A DNA stretch of 64,000 bases from Sulfolobus islandicus Y.N.15.51 (GCF_000022485.1 NC_012623.1:2196501-2260500), one strand, 5' to 3'; positions 35,950 through 46,200 are shown, counted from the stretch's first letter. A program made the numbers and translations. Notes: generated by a model not told the origin, from the letters alone.

Positions 35950-36592
35950 TGACTAGAAGTCATTATAACGTAGTAACATTAAACTATCCAAGAGTTCACA
36001 TATACCGAATCGGAAGCGCATATAAAGAGAAGAGATAACGAAAATAGTTGAGTGTATCGAAAGTGTCATCATTAAGCTATTTATATTTATATATTGAGTA
36101 TTACTTATGGATAGGAAACCCGTAATTAGCAGGATATTTCTTGCCCCTCTTGTGGTTCTCATCATGTAGTTAAGTGTGGTAGGCCTTTGGGTAGGCAGAG
36201 GTATTTGTGTAGAGATTGCGGTAGGTACTTCTTGGTGGGTGATACTTCTAATCATCATTATCATGAAAAGCCTAGGGAGGAGAATTTGAGGATGCTAACG
36301 GTATGAGTATGAGGGCTATTTCCGCTTTAAACGTTCCCTTGGATACTGTGTTCACTTTGATTAAGCATCATGGTAGAAAAAGGTATAAGAAGTTAGTCCA
36401 GTTATGGAGTAAGGCTAAGGAGTTGGTCAAAGGTAGAAGTACTGGAAAGATTGTAGTTGAGATGTGGACTTACTTGTTTACGAATACTAGGGCTTTTTAT
36501 AAGTGGGAGTTTAGTGATGGTTAAGTACTCACTAGTCCTAGTATTGTGAGATAGGGCTATCCCTAAATTTATAACATAATGACGACACTATG
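35950..36592 (+). mobile_element. Degenerate ISC796-like element (36059-36592) and empty flank
   Basis: Bases 36059-36592 align with ISC796 from end to end (left AAGTGTCATCATTAAG, right ATAATGACGACACTATG) but only 534 bp remain. The transposase retains the zinc-ribbon region in broken frames, then a short readable HTH part (36303-36524), and lacks the catalytic C-terminus. Many substitutions relative to the other two copies show it is older. The flank 35846-36058 has nothing recognisable. Confidence 0.75.
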
Positions 36593-36642
36593 AACACACT
36601 CAAATAGTTTCAAGTTAAACTTTTAAACTCATTCTGATATAG

Positions 36643-36665
36643 TTGTTATATGACAAATATAACAA
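36643..36665. promoter_or_regulatory. Perfect inverted repeat over the GntR start codon
   Basis: TTGTTATAT (36643-36651), GACAA spacer, ATATAACAA (36657-36665). The 9-bp arms are perfect and the ATG at 36650 lies inside. GntR/YtrA regulators bind such palindromes, so it is probably the autoregulatory operator. Confidence 0.6.
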
Positions 36666-37003
36666 TTCGAATAGACCTCAACTCCAAAAAGCAGATCTAC
36701 GAACAGATAGCTAATCAAATAATTGAACTAATAGCTAAGGGAGTATTAAATCCTGGAGATCCTTTACCCTCAGTTAGGGAAATGGCTGCAATGTTAAGTG
36801 TGAATATGTTAACCGTGGAGAAGGCATACAAATATCTGGAAGGTGAAGGATTTGTAACCGTTTACAAGAAGAGATTCGTAGTCAAGACTGATATAAGGGA
36901 TGAGAAGTGGAAGGAATTGATGAAAGAAGCCGTTTATAGGGCTTTGGCTGGTGGCGCTAAAAGGGATGAGATTCTCTTCTTTATATCAGCTTTGTTGAGG
37001 TGA
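36650..37003 (+). CDS. GntR family (YtrA-like) transcription regulator
   Basis: 117 residues. Winged HTH with the GntR signature (KQIYEQIANQIIELIAKGVLNPGDPLPSVREMAAMLSVNMLTVEKAYKYLEGEGFV), followed by a short helical tail as in the YtrA subfamily. First gene of a three-gene unit with two membrane proteins. Likely represses its own operon through the palindrome that overlaps its start. Confidence 0.92.
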   Translation: MTNITIRIDLNSKKQIYEQIANQIIELIAKGVLNPGDPLPSVREMAAMLSVNMLTVEKAYKYLEGEGFVTVYKKRFVVKTDIRDEKWKELMKEAVYRALAGGAKRDEILFFISALLR

Positions 37004-37008
37004 AAAAC

Positions 37009-38043
37009 ATGACACTTTTAGATATAATCATTTACGTGGAGTTCACATTTCTCTTTATCAATTTATTCCTATTACCTAACTTACAACCTCCAGATATCCT
37101 CCTTGGGGCCAGGGTAACTACGGAGTTTAAAAAGAATAAGGGCAAGGATATAGTTAATAAGTATAGATTATCCCTAATTGGTTTAACGTTGCTATCCCTT
37201 TTGCTTTATTATTTCGTAAGCTTTATTTCAGTTTTCATTTACGTTATTCTCCTTTTATTAAACGTTGTTTATTGGAGGAGGATTGTGATAAGACGTAGGG
37301 GGAGTCTACCGGTGGCTTCTTCCAGATATGCTGTAATTGACACCAAAAAGAAGGAAAGTAGAAAGTGGATAATTACTTTCATAGTAGCGTGGGGGATCTT
37401 GATATTTACATTGGTTTTTGGATCCCTAGTATACTCCTCTGCACCTAAATTACTTCCTACTCACGTTGGTCCTACTGGTACAACTTTTCTCGTTAAGACT
37501 CCATTAAACTTTTATAAGGTCGAAATAATTAATACTGTCGTTTTAGGGTTATTAACAGTACTGGGAGTCTTCATTACAAGAACTACTAATGTAATTAACC
37601 CAGCATATCCAGATAGAAGCTATTACGCATTTCTTAAATTTAAGGAAGAAGTAGGAATTATTGCAGGGATTGTTGGAGTCTTTATGAGTTCACTATATAC
37701 TACAATATCGCTCTTCATATGGACAATAATAAACTTAAGCGAACTTGAAGTTTTTATAATCTTTCTCATATCTATGCTCTTCACAGTTATCATAGTTTAC
37801 GTGCTTAGAATTGGTATTGAAGGTGCTAGATATCTAAGAGATGTTATAGCTAATGATAACTTACTTAATGACGATAAATATTGGAAGGGAGGAATAATAT
37901 ATGTTAACCCAAAAGACCCGAGAATATGGGTTCCAAAAAGAAATGGTTTAGGTTACACATTAAATTTCGGTCATGGAATTTCAATTTTGATTATCCTAGC
38001 CGTAGTTTTTGCTGTAATAACTACAATAATCCTTGTTAGGTGA
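37009..38043 (+). CDS. DUF1648/DUF5808-type membrane protein
   Basis: About 344 residues from the ATG at 37009; GTG 37000 is possible but AGGTGA before the ATG looks like a Shine-Dalgarno. About seven membrane segments; PTHVGPTGTTF (DUF1648-like PTHWNxxG motif) and a C-terminal WKGGIIYVNPKDPRIWVPKRNGLG typical of DUF5808. Bacterial counterparts accompany GntR regulators and may act in envelope stress or immunity. Substrate unknown. Confidence 0.75.
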   Translation: MTLLDIIIYVEFTFLFINLFLLPNLQPPDILLGARVTTEFKKNKGKDIVNKYRLSLIGLTLLSLLLYYFVSFISVFIYVILLLLNVVYWRRIVIRRRGSLPVASSRYAVIDTKKKESRKWIITFIVAWGILIFTLVFGSLVYSSAPKLLPTHVGPTGTTFLVKTPLNFYKVEIINTVVLGLLTVLGVFITRTTNVINPAYPDRSYYAFLKFKEEVGIIAGIVGVFMSSLYTTISLFIWTIINLSELEVFIIFLISMLFTVIIVYVLRIGIEGARYLRDVIANDNLLNDDKYWKGGIIYVNPKDPRIWVPKRNGLGYTLNFGHGISILIILAVVFAVITTIILVR

Positions 38044-38049
38044 TGGAGA

Positions 38050-38748
38050 ATGAGCTTTGATCCAATATATTTCCTAACTCCCATAATAGTGATGGTGTTC
38101 TCTTTCGGAATGGTATATAAGCTAGTTAAGTCTATCAAAGTATTAATGTTTTCTGCACTAGCTTATTTCATAGCTATCGTATTAAAGGTTTTAGTACAAT
38201 TTTTTACCTTAGGTTATTTAGCATCAATTAATAGTTTAGCAGTTTTAGGTTTATATTATGGGTTGCAAACTTCCATATTTGAAGTCGGTCTAGCTTACGT
38301 CTTTGCACTATTGGGGAAGTTAAAGAATGGTTGGGGTTATGGAGTGTCTTTAGCGATGTGGGAAAACGGAGTATTAATATCAATACCCACGCTCTTTATA
38401 TACATAGCCTATTACTTTTTTCCGTTAATACTATCTACTCCCTCACAACTAGAATATCCAATTACACAAGCACTACCACTCATCGGGCTTAGCATACTTG
38501 AAAGGGTCTCGTCACTTCTAATTCATTCATCATGGGGATATCTCTCAGTATTAAGCGTTATTACGGGGAGAAAAAGATTGATCTTAGTGGCTTTTCCAAT
38601 GGGTTTCGTGGACTTTCTAGTACCATTCGAGAAGTACCTCGGAATATTGACATTTGAGTTTATTTTCTTCTGTATTGGATTAATTTGTTTAGTTATGGCT
38701 TGGTCTTTGGGAAAATATTATCGTTCAACCTCCTCTAAGGATACGTAA
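38050..38748 (+). CDS. YhfC-like intramembrane protein
   Basis: 232 residues, six or seven membrane segments. Motifs YYGLQTSIFEVGLAYVFA, GWGYGVSLAMWENGVL and LERVSSLLIHSSWGYL correspond to the YhfC/intramembrane metalloprotease family pattern (Glu, GxG, ER...H). It follows the DUF1648 gene by six bases with GGTGAT upstream. Its last 31 bases overlap the convergent MFS gene end. Confidence 0.7.
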   Translation: MSFDPIYFLTPIIVMVFSFGMVYKLVKSIKVLMFSALAYFIAIVLKVLVQFFTLGYLASINSLAVLGLYYGLQTSIFEVGLAYVFALLGKLKNGWGYGVSLAMWENGVLISIPTLFIYIAYYFFPLILSTPSQLEYPITQALPLIGLSILERVSSLLIHSSWGYLSVLSVITGRKRLILVAFPMGFVDFLVPFEKYLGILTFEFIFFCIGLICLVMAWSLGKYYRSTSSKDT

Positions 38749-40025
38749 TTCGTATCTATACCTTTAAAGTACCATATTATTGTAGCAATACCTCCAATTA
38801 GCCACAGTATCGTGTTATACAATATGTAATTAGTTAAATTAAAGGATTGAGTAACATAAGTTGAGATCGCATATGCGGTAATTGGAACGAGCCTAATTAG
38901 GCCTATCATGAACGCCCTCAACTTCTTTGGCATTAACACAGGTTCGTATATCGTCCTAATTGCCCAGCTAAATTCACTAAACAACATATTGACAATTAGT
39001 AATGAGTAAAACATTCCGAAGTTGAAGTTAGTGGTTAGGTATAGAATTGGAATCATACTAAGACTACCTCCCACATATGATATTAACGCGAAGATTCTGG
39101 TCCTTATCTTGTTCGCAATATATGCTGCTATAAAACCAGAAATTGAAGCCCCTAAATTTGCTATGAAGATAATGAAAGGGGTTTGTGACGAGGAGAAATA
39201 ATAGTCTGCGACCACAAATGCCATTAAGCCATAGGTTAAATATTGAGAAAGTCCTATTATAGCTAGAAATGCGTATCTAGAACCTAAACTTAGCTTTTTG
39301 TTCACATTAACTTCTTTTGCTTCTGTTGTACCGTCTTTTACAACCTTGCTAGCCTCAATTTTTGCCTTATTTATATCTCCTTTAGTTGCCAACCATCTTA
39401 CAGATTCTGGTAACAATAGCCTTATTATCACTGCCGTAACAATGCCCAATATTGCGACAACGGTAAGGGCTAAGAGTTCTATTATGAAAGAATTTGAAAG
39501 GCTATACGTTAAATACCCAACTAGAGCAGCTACCATTGCGCCAATATTGTCGAAATTTGGAGCCAATACTAACATCATATCTCTGTATTTGAGAGGCATC
39601 ATCTCTGCAGTATATGATAGCATCACTGGGACTTCACCCTCAACTCCAAATATTCCTAAAACTATTCCTAAGATTATTAGAATTAATGAAGGGAATTTTG
39701 CTAGATTATCTGTACTGAAACCAGCTAAGACTGACGCTAAAACTAGTAATATGGTTCCAACAGAATATAGTGACATTGTAATGAAGAAGGTGGTCTTCCT
39801 ACCCAACTTCTTATCTGAAAATAATGAAAGTGCTAAGTTACCTGCTAGTGTTGCAAATGTTGGGGTTAGTAGGAATAATACACTATTTATATTAGGATAA
39901 ATTAAGGGAGCAATAGAAGCAATTACTCCCCACATGAAGTAACCTATTGCAAGTGAGGCAAACATTAGCGAATGTATTGAAGTCCACTTTGCCGTATCGA
40001 TTAGTCTCTCAATACTCTTCTCCAT
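38718..40025 (-). CDS. MFS transporter
   Basis: 435 residues, 12 membrane segments; the loop LFSDKKLGRKTTFF and the LPESVRWLATKGD segment after helix 6 are signatures of sugar/organic-acid porters (SP or AAHS type). Substrate not deducible. A candidate C/D box RNA lies directly upstream on the same strand. Confidence 0.88.
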   Translation of the reverse strand: MEKSIERLIDTAKWTSIHSLMFASLAIGYFMWGVIASIAPLIYPNINSVLFLLTPTFATLAGNLALSLFSDKKLGRKTTFFITMSLYSVGTILLVLASVLAGFSTDNLAKFPSLILIILGIVLGIFGVEGEVPVMLSYTAEMMPLKYRDMMLVLAPNFDNIGAMVAALVGYLTYSLSNSFIIELLALTVVAILGIVTAVIIRLLLPESVRWLATKGDINKAKIEASKVVKDGTTEAKEVNVNKKLSLGSRYAFLAIIGLSQYLTYGLMAFVVADYYFSSSQTPFIIFIANLGASISGFIAAYIANKIRTRIFALISYVGGSLSMIPILYLTTNFNFGMFYSLLIVNMLFSEFSWAIRTIYEPVLMPKKLRAFMIGLIRLVPITAYAISTYVTQSFNLTNYILYNTILWLIGGIATIIWYFKGIDTNYVSLEEVER

Positions 40026-40089
40026 ATGTAAAAATGATAATTAGTAACTTATAAAGTCACTTATTTTGAATTTTTAATAGACCATCACC

Positions 40090-40148
40090 AAATCAGCCCT
40101 GAGACCACTCTTCACCTCTCAAGTCCTGCCCACTCATTCCTCTTCAAC
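40090..40148 (-). ncRNA. Candidate C/D box sRNA
   Basis: In an unusually GC-rich 60-base island between cbiZ and the MFS gene. In RNA sense: C-like box TTGAAGA (40141-40147), 18-nt segment, D'-like TTGA (40119-40122), C' box GTGAAGA (40109-40115), a 12-nt guide GTGGTCTCAGGG, then D box CTGA (40093-40096). The 12-nt distance to D fits archaeal 2'-O-methylation guides. The C box departs from RTGATGA and I could not identify an rRNA or tRNA target. Confidence 0.45.
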
Positions 40149-40161
40149 GAAATATAAAAAC

Positions 40162-40704
40162 CTAATCGTCTCCTTTAAATAATAATTCAACAATAGTGTT
40201 TCTAATATCGTAGGCTATCTTTTTACCTAATTCAGTACCTGGGCCTATGAAATATTCGTTTCCAGGTAAAGAGCCAACTGCAATTGCATCACTTACAGTA
40301 CCCGTAAACTTATATCCCAAATCCCTTAAAGCTCCAGCCTTAGCCTCTGTTACTGTTCTTATTAAGTCAACTAATCCATTAATGTTTAACCCTTTATCAA
40401 CAAACACCCCAATATTAATAGTACAACCTGCATCCTCACCGCTTCTCCCAATTCCAGCACTGATGAAAAATTTACCCCAATCAGTTTCTTTAAAAGTGTA
40501 ATTCTTTGCAGCAGTCATGAACATTATGGCAGATTTAGAGGGACACCAGTTAATTACATCTCCCCAAGGGTTACCACTACAATAACTTTTATCAACGAAA
40601 ATACTACAAATTTGGTTAACTCTAATTATTCCTTCTGGATATAAAGCTGAAGTTAAAATTATGTACTCTTTTCCAAGATCAAACCTAACAATTTTTGGCT
40701 CCAT
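40162..40704 (-). CDS. cbiZ: Adenosylcobinamide amidohydrolase
   Basis: 180 residues of the CbiZ family (PF01955): VTEAKAGALRDLGY, FTGTVSDAIAVGS and YFIGPGTELGKKIAYDIRN are conserved blocks. CbiZ cleaves the aminopropanol side chain from adenosylcobinamide to salvage cobyric acid for B12 synthesis. Stands alone with a TATA-like region upstream. Confidence 0.87.
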   Translation of the reverse strand: MEPKIVRFDLGKEYIILTSALYPEGIIRVNQICSIFVDKSYCSGNPWGDVINWCPSKSAIMFMTAAKNYTFKETDWGKFFISAGIGRSGEDAGCTINIGVFVDKGLNINGLVDLIRTVTEAKAGALRDLGYKFTGTVSDAIAVGSLPGNEYFIGPGTELGKKIAYDIRNTIVELLFKGDD

Positions 40705-40877
40705 TAATCAAAGGTTTATTATCAATCTTTAAATTAATTTAGGTTGAAACAACTATAGAGGGGTTTTTTGAATGTTTTTAACAAAATTAAAAATCGAACT
40801 TATAGCTATGACTACTCGAAGTAAGTTTCCCTTGAAAACGAATTTATAATTTTTTAAACTCTTTAAACATTAGAAGA

Positions 40878-42306
40878 TTGATGTCTTCAGTTAAAAACGA
40901 ATACGATGCAATTCATAGGGAATTACGAGAACAAGGTTTTATTAGAACTGATTATCCCCCAAATCCATCTGAAGTGTTATGGAATAAGAAGATAATGACA
41001 ATGAAAAGAGAGGAAATCGATAAGTTAAAGACGTTTAGACTAAGAAGGATTATAAAGTGGGCATGGGAAAACATTGAGTTCTATAGAAGGTTTTGGAAAT
41101 CTAAAAACTTCGAACCAGACATGATAAAGGACTGAAGGGATATCGCTAAAATACCGATATTGAGAAAAGATGAAATTAGGAAAGACCTACATCAAAATCC
41201 TCCATTTGGTACAATTTTCCATCCAGAATTGGCTAATCACATAAGATTTGTTGGAGCGACTTCTGGCTCAACTGGATTACCTACCTTCCAAGGATGGGGG
41301 GGCTTTGGAAATGGACTACTTCCAAGAAGCCCAGGCAAGGTACTTGTGGACTTTTGCCGAAGTTAAGCCAACTAAGGTTTACGCAAACTACCTAAACATG
41401 AGTGGCTTTTATAGTTGGGGGCCTCCGGTTGTTGAGACCGCAATGTGGAGATGTGGGGCAACTGTCATAGCTGGAGGTGGTGAGACATACTTCTCATGGA
41501 AGAATAGACACAACCTGATCTTCAAACTATGGAAAGTTGACGTATTCGCCACAACTCCTTGGCTACATAGATTAGTAGGAGAGGAGGCTAAAATTGAGGG
41601 TTGGGAAACTCCCTTCAAGGTTTTGCTACTTCACGGTGGTGCAGCTGCTGAAAACACTAAAAAGAAATTATTCAAGGTTCATCCAAATGCTGAATTAGCT
41701 ATAAGTGTTTGGGGAACCACTGATGGACATATGGCTATTGAAGTTCCAAGCTTAGAAGGACAATTAGTAGTTTGGGAGGACATGGAGATATTTGATATTG
41801 TAGACCCTAAGACTGATGAACCAGTATCTGGGGGAGAAAGAGGTGAACTGATAGCGACCTTGTTAAATCACTTTACCATGCCTTTAATACGCTATAGTTT
41901 AGGAGATTACGTTAAGAATGACTTCCTGACCGATCCGGATCCTAAGTATGGTATAACTCACATGAGATTTGCTGAGCCAATACCAGGTAGGGTTGAGTGG
42001 ATGTTCTTCGTTAAAGGGAAACTATTATTGCCAATTTACGTTGAGGACGCTGTGAATGAAATTCCAGACACTACTGGAATGTTTAACATTTTCATTTACG
42101 ATAATAGTATGGATAAATTGAAGATTAGAATAGAGACAAGGAGGGAACAGGTTAATTCTACTTACGATAAGCAAGCCAGAGAGATATTAGCGAGCAGGAT
42201 TGGGATTAACCCAGATGACGTTGAGATAGAGTGGGTAAAGCCTGGAAATACAATATGGACGGGCTACAAGTTGCAAGTGTTTGTTGACCAGAGGAAGAAG
42301 AAATAA
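40878..42306 (+). pseudogene. Phenylacetate-CoA ligase family gene with stop and frameshift
   Basis: The frame starts [19 protein letters not shown], hits TGA at 41133-41135 where family sequence expects Trp ([17 protein letters not shown]), reads on through the AMP-binding [18 protein letters not shown], and then shifts at a run of seven G (41286-41292). Removing one G joins it to [16 protein letters not shown] and the rest (to 42306) is intact, with [14 protein letters not shown] and [11 protein letters not shown] motifs of PaaK-like ligases. Two independent lesions make it a pseudogene unless they are sequencing errors. Confidence 0.85.
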
Positions 42307-42490
42307 TTTTTCTTTTTACTTATTACTTTATTATACTAGAAATCAAAAATAATAATAGAAAAGTTCTTATGTAAATAGGCTCCGCCCTAATATAGATGGT
42401 ACGATGTTTCTATCTGAAAGATGTTTTCAAAAATCGTCTTTTCACCACCATTTATAAGTTATAGTATTTTCATGAAATTACATCCTATTA

Positions 42491-44041
42491 TCACCATTTA
42501 GTTCTCTCTTTTAAAACTTTTTTGTTAACCTTTCCAGTGCTGGTTAGGGGTAAATCATCTACAATAACTATATCATCTGGAACCCACCATTTTGGTATCA
42601 AACCTTGAGTTGAAGCACTTCTTAAATGGCTGATTATGTTTTCTTTTAAATTTGATCCCTTACCTTTGACTAATGCTATAGGTCTTTCTCCCCATTTTTC
42701 ATCTATTCTACCTATTACAGCAACGAGATCTACTCCACTTACTTCAGATATTATTGACTCAATTATACTAGGTATTATCCACTCTCCTCCACTCTTTATT
42801 AAGTCCTTCTCCCTATCCAAGATTCTTATAGTATGGTAGTCATCTATAATCATAGCTATATCTCCAGTTTTGAACCAACCATCCTCGTAGGAAGATTTAG
42901 TATTCTCTAGATCGTTAAGATACTCACCAGGTAGCCAAGGTGTTTTAACCCATAAATGTCCTATCTCTCCTACTTTAGCCTCTTTACCGTCTGGCTTAAC
43001 TACTTTCAATTCCACGAAAGGAAGAGGATGAGTATATACTCTCGCGTAATCTTCGATGCTTTGTATATTGGTATTTGCGGGAATGATAGTAATTGAAATT
43101 GCTAACATATCTGTTCCACCATATATTGATGCAAAAGATACTCCACTTTCTTTTAACTTCTTAGCCAGATTAGATGATATTGGAGAACCACCTATCAAAG
43201 TTTTTAAGCCATTTAGTTGCCCTTGTTTGGCTGCGCTTAGTAACATATACATCATTGTGGGGACAGCGTTAAGCCAGGTTACCTTTTCCTTTTCTATTAT
43301 TTCCAATGTTTTTATTGGCTCAAATTTTCCACTTGTGACGTATTTAGCGCCTAGGTAAGTAGCGTGAAATAGTGAACCCCATGACCATAAATGATAATAT
43401 GGTATAAGACCTAATATGATATCGTTGTTCTTCAACGAAGAAGGGCTATTGTAAAGTGATAGCTGGTGCACCATACCTATTGCTCCATGAACCGTTTTTT
43501 CATTAGTATACATAACCGCTTTAGGTAACCCTGTTGTACCTGACGTAAATAAGATAGAGTATGGATCACTTCCTTTAACGTAAATTTCGGGTTCCTTAAC
43601 TAGTTTTCTACTTACCAAATCATCATAAGTTATCTTAGTATCATTGGAATCTATACTAATAATTTTCTCCTTAGTGAAGTCCTTAAATAAGAATATGAAA
43701 TCTTTTGAAGCGAATAACCATTCTACCCTAGCGTGTTTAATTGTATAAAGTAATTGATCGTAGGGTAGTTTGACATTAACTGGATATATTATTGTACCTA
43801 TTAAGCTAGAAGCGAATAATAGCTCAACGAATTTAAGGGTGTTATAATCTGCAACCCCTATTATACTTCCCTTAGATATTCCAATCGATAGCATTGAGTT
43901 AGATATACCTATTATTCTTTCATAAGTCTCCTTATATGACTGTCTAACATTGCGAAAAGGATCTACTATTTCCTTATCTGGCACCATAGTTACAGCCCTT
44001 TTAAGAAGCGAGAATACGGTAAAACCCTCTTGCATTTCCAA
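42491..44041 (-). CDS. AMP-dependent acyl-CoA synthetase
   Basis: 516 residues of the ANL superfamily: P-loop-like ILFTSGTTGLPKAVMYTN, motif GSPISSN, ASIYGGTDM (A5), WFKTGDIAMI (A7), DREKDLIKSGGEWI (A8) and the catalytic Lys in LPLTSTGKVNKKVL (A10). Activates a carboxylic (probably medium- or long-chain fatty) acid to acyl-CoA. Lies five bases after the acyl-CoA dehydrogenase gene on the same strand, forming a degradation operon. Confidence 0.93.
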   Translation of the reverse strand: MEMQEGFTVFSLLKRAVTMVPDKEIVDPFRNVRQSYKETYERIIGISNSMLSIGISKGSIIGVADYNTLKFVELLFASSLIGTIIYPVNVKLPYDQLLYTIKHARVEWLFASKDFIFLFKDFTKEKIISIDSNDTKITYDDLVSRKLVKEPEIYVKGSDPYSILFTSGTTGLPKAVMYTNEKTVHGAIGMVHQLSLYNSPSSLKNNDIILGLIPYYHLWSWGSLFHATYLGAKYVTSGKFEPIKTLEIIEKEKVTWLNAVPTMMYMLLSAAKQGQLNGLKTLIGGSPISSNLAKKLKESGVSFASIYGGTDMLAISITIIPANTNIQSIEDYARVYTHPLPFVELKVVKPDGKEAKVGEIGHLWVKTPWLPGEYLNDLENTKSSYEDGWFKTGDIAMIIDDYHTIRILDREKDLIKSGGEWIIPSIIESIISEVSGVDLVAVIGRIDEKWGERPIALVKGKGSNLKENIISHLRSASTQGLIPKWWVPDDIVIVDDLPLTSTGKVNKKVLKERTKW

Positions 44042-44046
44042 AACCT

Positions 44047-45687
44047 CTATTTCATCTCTTCCATATTTATGAGCTCACGTATCTCAGATATATAATCTCG
44101 TAGAATGCTTCTACCCATTAGAAATCTCTCATAGTAGATCTTCGACAACATTGTGAATCGCTCAATACCCAACTTACGGCCCATATGGGATAGTAATATC
44201 ACGGAAATACCATGCCCTAAAGTTAATAGTAAATCTTTTGAGTAAAACTGCATCTCATATTCTCTGTAAGTTAGGAGCGTGGTGGCCTTATCTTTGATGA
44301 AATCAAGCGTTTTGGAAGCTATCTCATCCTTTGCTTCATTTACAATCCCTTCCAAGTCCCTTATTAGTTGTCTATGTGCTTCCTTCTTCACCATGGCTTC
44401 GAGCATCTCTAAAGCCTGAATGTTTCCAGTCCCTTCCCAAATTGGAGTTATAAGCGCTTCTCTGTGAAGTCTTTCTATAGGAAACTCTTCGAGAAATCCA
44501 ATTCCTCCATGAATCTCCATTGCCATTCTTGATACTTGAGATGCTATTTCAGCTGTAATATGCTTAGAAATATGAGTCAATAGACGCGCATAATGGTACT
44601 GCTCATTGTAGAAAGGTGGCATAGCTTTCCAAGATTTTTGGAACTGATCTATTGCCTTAAAAGTTACTACCATACCTCCTTCAATCATGAGCTCCATTTC
44701 AAGTAAATCTTTCTGAATTAGGGGATGTTCAATTAATGCCTTACCAAAAGCTTTTCTGGATTGCGAATAATAATAGGATTCGAGAAAAGACTTCCTCGCT
44801 ATACCTAAAGCCCCTACAGCATTGGATAATCTTGATACCATAAGATCCTCAGTTATGTAATATATCCCATATTCCTTTTCTCCTATAAGATAAGCCTCTG
44901 AACTGTTAAACTCCACCTCTCCAGTTGGCACACTGTTTGTTCCACTTTTTCTCTTAAGTCTTCTTATCAAAAAATTCTTTTCACCTTTATTGTTCTTTTT
45001 AGGAACTAGGAATAGGGAAAGGCCTTTAGCCCCACTCTTACTTCCCATAGGTCTAGCACTTACTAACGCTAAATCAGCCAACCCGACACCGCTAGCGAAA
45101 TATTTAGTATTTCCTTTTAATAGCCAATACTTACCGTTAAATTCAGCCTCCACTAAATTAGATCCTAAGTCACTTCCACCTTGAATCTCAGTGAACCACG
45201 TAGCTCCGAAAAGCAACTCATCTGAATCTCCTATTAGATAGGGAACGTATTTCTTTAGTTCCTCGCTACCGTATTTATAGAGAGCATATGCGGTCTGATT
45301 GGTAATTGTAAGTATGCATGCTATACCTGGATCAGAAACTAGATATATTGAAGCGTAGTGCTTATGCCAATTTTCCTCTTTATATGGAAATTTATTAATA
45401 TCGAAATCTTTGATTAGCCTTTTAATAGCTGCCCTTAGAGAAGGGTCAATCCATACTTCATCTACTCTCTCCCCATTTACGCTCCACATTACGTGTATGG
45501 GTCTAGCTCTCTTATCTACATGTTCCGCAATTTCATATAACTCTCCCCCTGCAAACTCACCTAATTTTGAGAAGTCTGCTTTCACATCAAAATATTCCAA
45601 AATCTTTTGTAATGGTTTATCAATATTAAAATGATTTTTGCCATACGCACTAGATATATATGAGAAAGGACTATTACCCTTACTCAT
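44047..45687 (-). CDS. Acyl-CoA dehydrogenase (AidB-like)
   Basis: 546 residues. FAD acyl-CoA dehydrogenase motifs: TWFTEIQGGSDLGSN, YFASGVGLADLALVSARP, MEIHGGIGFLEEFPIERLHREA and TPIWEGTGNIQALEML, plus an extra C-terminal domain as in AidB-type enzymes. First gene of the operon with the acyl-CoA synthetase, so it likely oxidises the acyl-CoA formed there. TATA-like AT stretch lies upstream of the ATG. Confidence 0.92.
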   Translation of the reverse strand: MSKGNSPFSYISSAYGKNHFNIDKPLQKILEYFDVKADFSKLGEFAGGELYEIAEHVDKRARPIHVMWSVNGERVDEVWIDPSLRAAIKRLIKDFDINKFPYKEENWHKHYASIYLVSDPGIACILTITNQTAYALYKYGSEELKKYVPYLIGDSDELLFGATWFTEIQGGSDLGSNLVEAEFNGKYWLLKGNTKYFASGVGLADLALVSARPMGSKSGAKGLSLFLVPKKNNKGEKNFLIRRLKRKSGTNSVPTGEVEFNSSEAYLIGEKEYGIYYITEDLMVSRLSNAVGALGIARKSFLESYYYSQSRKAFGKALIEHPLIQKDLLEMELMIEGGMVVTFKAIDQFQKSWKAMPPFYNEQYHYARLLTHISKHITAEIASQVSRMAMEIHGGIGFLEEFPIERLHREALITPIWEGTGNIQALEMLEAMVKKEAHRQLIRDLEGIVNEAKDEIASKTLDFIKDKATTLLTYREYEMQFYSKDLLLTLGHGISVILLSHMGRKLGIERFTMLSKIYYERFLMGRSILRDYISEIRELINMEEMK

Positions 45688-45757
45688 AGTCTATATTTAT
45701 TCTTATATAACTTATAAGCGTATAGTACTTTAGGAATGTGAATTACCTCACCCTCAT

Positions 45758-46200
45758 GGTAGACCCAGAAATTACTTCTTAAAAATAAATTTGTAATATT
45801 AGTAATCCACTTTACCAGTAGTGAAGAAAGGCGTACCATCAGTTAAGGCGTTCCACATCCAAAAGTTTTCCCTCTTAGGACAGTGCCTAACATAAGTCTA
45901 ACTCTCGCCAAGAACAATAAATTTTGCAGTAAAATTCCTTAATTGATCTTGAAGAATTGATAGACTTTCCGCTTCCTCCGGAATTCTCTCCCTAAGAGTG
46001 AGGTTAATTACACTGATGATTACTCTGTTCATCAAGTTCTTGATAATCGTGTTGCGAGTAAGAAATACGCTATCGAGAGTTATAATTCTTATTGTAGGTC
46101 CCACTTTGCTATATTAGCTAGGGATACTAAGGTCAATAGGGTGAGAGGATTGTTGATTATAGTCTTGTTGAACGTCATGTACCTTGTTCAAGGTAGTCTT
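45758..46200. mobile_element. IS debris: inverted ISC1225-like end and another transposase C-terminus
   Basis: GGTAGACCCAGAAATTACTTCTTAAAAATAAAT at 45758 onward is the complement of an ISC1225-type right end (as at 47231-47264), so an opposite-facing fragment begins here. Bases about 46020-46200 read, on the plus strand, ESYNSYCRSHFAILARDTKVNR and LLIIVLLNVMYLV, the look of an IS transposase C-terminus I cannot name. No intact gene is present between 45688 and 46210. Confidence 0.45.

Noticed and set aside
42355-42420. CTGA and GATG motifs suggesting a C/D box RNA between the paaK-like pseudogene and the acyl-CoA synthetase
   Set aside because: Box C is absent and spacing is wrong; ordinary AT-rich spacer is simpler.
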